A stretch of DNA of 10,668 nucleotides, taken from Pseudomonadota bacterium. GTDB taxonomy: Bacteria; Myxococcota_A; Polyangia; Fen-1088. The stretch is from assembly GCA_023438785.1 (NCBI GenBank), contig JAEXQJ010000126.1, positions 1 to 10,668 of the forward strand. The letters run 5' to 3'. Shown here piece by piece: positions 8,482 to 10,668 of this stretch. Position 1 is the first letter of the stretch, and the number at the start of each line of letters is the position of its first letter. The notes beneath the pieces are model-generated. The model saw only the letters and a list, made by a program, of their open reading frames with translations. It had not been told where the DNA came from and searched no databases. The translations under genes and the position numbers were made by a program.

Positions 8482-8486
8482 CTCCT
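8482..8486 (-). promoter_or_regulatory. Ribosome-binding site fixing the start of the winged-helix-like gene
   Basis: On the minus strand AGGAG lies 8 bases before the ATG at 8473. It is the clearest Shine-Dalgarno sequence in the window and decides between this start and upstream in-frame candidates inside the Fic gene. Confidence 0.7.
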
Positions 8487-8620
8487 GGATGTCTGTCATA
8501 GAACGAGGACAACTTGCCACGGCCAGCGACGCCCGGGGAGTTGCATCGTGACCGCCCGTGCGCGGGACCGCGAGACCCGGTCGATCCGCAGAACCGGCCT
8601 TGCCGAAGCTCCTCGCTGGG

Positions 8621-8686
8621 GTAATCGTTTTTGAAGCACACTGGCTTGTGGTAACAATTTGGAAAGGCAGGTAACAAGTTTCGCAG
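8621..8686 (+). repeat. Phased GTAA repeats upstream of the Fic gene
   Basis: Three similar units begin with GTAA at 8621, 8651 and 8671, spaced 30 and 20 bp, close to whole turns of the helix. They read GTAATCGTTTTTGAAG, GTAACAATTTGGAAAG and GTAACAAGTTTCGCAG. The last runs into the Fic start codon. The array covers the expected Fic promoter, so binding here could repress it. The same spacing recurs at 10503-10572. Confidence 0.5.
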
Positions 8687-10546
8687 ATGAGAGCGCAGAT
8701 GAAGGAGCTTGAGCGAGCGAAAGCGCTTCAGGCCTCCGGCCGCTATGTCCAGGGGCTCACGCGGCTCGTACCCGAGCCGCTGACTTGCGATTTGTGCCGA
8801 GCGGAGGAGCGCGAGACTCCCGCCCTGGTCGCGGGCCGGACGCGCTCGGGCAAGCCTGACGTCCGGATGTGCGCCGACCATTTCGTCAGCCAGGGTTCCG
8901 GGCTGGGGCCCGAGGTGGGCCAGGTGTTGCTGTCTCCGGGGCCGCCCGCGTCGATCGAGGTGCCCGCGGGAACGGAGCCAGCGGGCTACGCCAAGGCCAT
9001 CATCGAGTTCGCTTTGACCGTCACGACTCCCCACCGGCTTACGTTCATTGCCGCGAAGGGCGCGAAGCGCACGATTGAGCGCGACGGGAAAGCGGTCTTC
9101 GTGCTTCCCCCGGCGTACCGGCAGGATCCGGGGCTCACGGCTCACCTGACCTTCGCGCTCAAGCATGAAGGCGTCAACCTTGAGGTCCTCTCGGCGCTGT
9201 TCGAGCGCATCGACATCGATCCGTTCGAGCGTGAGTTGGAGAAGCTCCTGGCGGCGCACCCCACTGGTCGTTACGTGCGGCAGCTTTGGTTCCTTTACGA
9301 GTACCTCACCGGCCGGAAGCTGCGCGCGAGTGATCTCGGGACCGGGAACTACGTTCCCCTGCTCGATGAGACCGAGTACTACACCGCGCCCGCGAGACGG
9401 AGTCCCCGTCACCGCATTCTCGACAACATGCTGGGCACGCGCGCCTTCTGTCCGATGGTCCGCCGAACGGAGCGTCTGCGGGAGTTCGAGAGCAAGCACC
9501 TCGCTCAGGAGGCGGCCAAGATCGTCGCCGAGTTCGACGAGGACGCCCTCAAGCGCGCGGTCAGCTATCTCTATACCAAGGAGACCCGCTCCTCATTCAG
9601 CATCGAGGGCGAAAGCCCCAGTTCCAGCAAGACCGAGCGTTTCGTAGGGCTACTCAAGACCGTCCCTGGCATCGAGAAGCTGACCCGCGAGCAACTCGTG
9701 CGACTGCAAGGCGAGGCCGTTGATCCGCGCTTCGCCGAGGGCGACTACCGCAGGTCCCAGGTCTACGTCGCCGAACACGTCGATCTCGCGCGGCAGAAGA
9801 TCCATTTCATCGCACCTCGGCCCGAGGACGTTCCCTCGATGATGGACGGCTTGCTGGAATGCCAGGGGAGGATGGAGGGCACCCCGCTCGACGCTGTTGT
9901 TCAGGCGGCCGTGGCCGCGTTCGGCTTTGTCTTCATTCATCCCTTCGAGGATGGAAACGGCCGAATCCACAGGCTGCTCATCCACTTCGTCCTCTCTCGT
10001 AACGCTTTCACGCCGAAAGGAATCATTTTCCCAGTGTCGGCGGTGATGCTGCAGCGAAGGCACGAGTACGACGAGGCGCTCGAGCAGTTCTCGGTTCCGA
10101 TCATGCGCCTGATCGACTACGAGGAGCGCGGGGACGGCGTGGTCGAGGTGAAGAACGCGACCGCGCACCTGTACCGCTACTTCGACGCGACTCCCATGGC
10201 GGAGGCGCTATACGGCTGGGTCGAACACACGGTGAGGGAGGAGTTCCGGCGCGAGCTAGAGTTCATCACGGAGTTCCGGGAGATCCGCCAGGAACTCGAT
10301 TCCATCGTTGCGCTCCCGGACAAGCAGGCCAACCTCTTCGTGACCCTTTGTCTTCAGAACAACGGTCGCCTGTCGCCAGCGAAGAGGGGACGCCACTTCA
10401 GCCGGTTGACTGACAAGGAGATGGCGGCGCTCGAGAAGGCTGTGCAAGGACATATGCGCGCCCTTCGTGGCGCGGCGGCCAACGACCAGCCAGATAGGCG
10501 TCGTAAGAGTTCTCGAAAGACCGGGCCACGTCGTAACACTTCCTGA
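8687..10546 (+). CDS. Fic-family protein (putative AMPylase) with an N-terminal zinc-ribbon-like extension
   Basis: A 619-residue Fic protein. Most enzymes of this fold transfer AMP from ATP to a hydroxyl of a target protein. The catalytic motif HPFEDGNGRIHR is complete at residues 418-429. A class II-type autoinhibitory motif S303-x3-E307-G308 (SFSIEG) lies before it, so activity is probably held in check in cis. Residues 98-600 follow the layout of a common large Fic family: FALKHEGVNL (156-165), PTGRY with WFLYEYLTG, SPRHRILDNMLG, FCPMVRRTE, and the C-terminal YRYFDATPMAEALYGW and LCLQNNGRLS. The first 90 residues are additional, with C34-x2-C37 and C62-x2-H65 as a candidate zinc site. A TAA at 8672, in frame, limits the start to 8687 or the ATG at 8699. 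No Shine-Dalgarno sequence is seen. The basic C-terminal tail (601-619) overlaps a second repeat array. Target and role are unknown. Confidence 0.9.
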   Translation: MRAQMKELERAKALQASGRYVQGLTRLVPEPLTCDLCRAEERETPALVAGRTRSGKPDVRMCADHFVSQGSGLGPEVGQVLLSPGPPASIEVPAGTEPAGYAKAIIEFALTVTTPHRLTFIAAKGAKRTIERDGKAVFVLPPAYRQDPGLTAHLTFALKHEGVNLEVLSALFERIDIDPFERELEKLLAAHPTGRYVRQLWFLYEYLTGRKLRASDLGTGNYVPLLDETEYYTAPARRSPRHRILDNMLGTRAFCPMVRRTERLREFESKHLAQEAAKIVAEFDEDALKRAVSYLYTKETRSSFSIEGESPSSSKTERFVGLLKTVPGIEKLTREQLVRLQGEAVDPRFAEGDYRRSQVYVAEHVDLARQKIHFIAPRPEDVPSMMDGLLECQGRMEGTPLDAVVQAAVAAFGFVFIHPFEDGNGRIHRLLIHFVLSRNAFTPKGIIFPVSAVMLQRRHEYDEALEQFSVPIMRLIDYEERGDGVVEVKNATAHLYRYFDATPMAEALYGWVEHTVREEFRRELEFITEFREIRQELDSIVALPDKQANLFVTLCLQNNGRLSPAKRGRHFSRLTDKEMAALEKAVQGHMRALRGAAANDQPDRRRKSSRKTGPRRNTS

Positions 10547-10572
10547 AGCTCCGTAACGGCTTCTTGGAATAC
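10503..10572 (+). repeat. Phased GTAA repeats across the 3' end of the Fic gene
   Basis: GTAA occurs at 10503, 10533 and 10553, the same 30-bp and 20-bp spacing and orientation as upstream of the gene, at a constant offset of 1882 bp. Units read GTAAGAGTTCTCGAAAG, GTAACACTTCCTGAAGC and GTAACGGCTTCTTGGAA. By hand the first two units match the upstream ones at 17/30 and 11/20 positions. The first two lie inside the last codons of the Fic gene. The final 96 bases of the window hold no gene start I can defend. Confidence 0.45.
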
Positions 10573-10668
10573 GACCCGTGCTGGCTACCATGTTCATCCG
10601 CGCGGAAACGCATGGATCACGCGGCTCTGCGATAATCGACATGAAGCCCTCCGAGCACGGTTCTGATC

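Noticed and set aside
8474..9499. N-terminal extension of the minus-strand 502-residue protein
   Set aside because: The frame is open, but it runs antisense through the Fic gene. AGGAG fixes the start at 8473.
8621..10572. Integron cassette (attC sites) around the Fic gene
   Set aside because: The direct orientation suggested it, but GTAAC lacks the RYYYAAC/GTTRRRY core pair and there is no attC-type imperfect palindrome.

Overview
This is a GC-rich bacterial window. It carries a primary-type sigma factor whose closest overall look, from memory, is that of Myxococcota and other former delta-proteobacteria. A HEAT-like alpha-helical protein of a kind I associate with the same phylum supports this. 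The assignment is an impression from protein character and was not tested by a search. The window mixes chromosomal housekeeping genes with accessory and mobile material.

Layout from left to right. Positions 1-730 hold no convincing gene, only short repeats. A HEAT-like protein of unknown function lies at 747-1688 (+), with an extended -10 sequence almost touching its start codon. A wrecked IS3-type element follows (about 1768-2203), in which an OrfA N-terminus is joined to an integrase C-terminus. Then comes rpoD (2226-4031, -). Divergent from it is a small C2H2-type zinc-finger protein (4258-4506, +). Their 226-bp shared upstream region holds two copies of a 37-bp hairpin-forming repeat and a perfect inverted repeat. 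A cold-shock protein (4719-4913, -) has a perfect inverted repeat upstream of its start. From 4981 to 5765 there is no clear gene. A full-length integrase of the DDE/rve superfamily (5766-6816, -) is broken by one amber codon and one base insertion.

The right third (6965-10668) is the most interesting part. A 502-residue protein with two winged-helix-like N-terminal segments (6965-8473, -) is divergent from a 619-residue Fic-family protein (8687-10546, +). The Fic protein keeps its complete catalytic motif and a candidate autoinhibitory motif, and it carries an extra N-terminal segment with a putative zinc site. Just upstream of the Fic gene, and again across its 3' end, there are three GTAA-headed repeats with the same 30-bp and 20-bp spacing and the same orientation. 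I infer a regulator/AMPylase-type module next to mobile-element debris, with operator-like or recombination-like repeats at both ends. That reading is a hypothesis.

rpoD and the cold-shock gene are core expression functions on the same strand. The Fic/winged-helix pair and the two transposase remnants look acquired.
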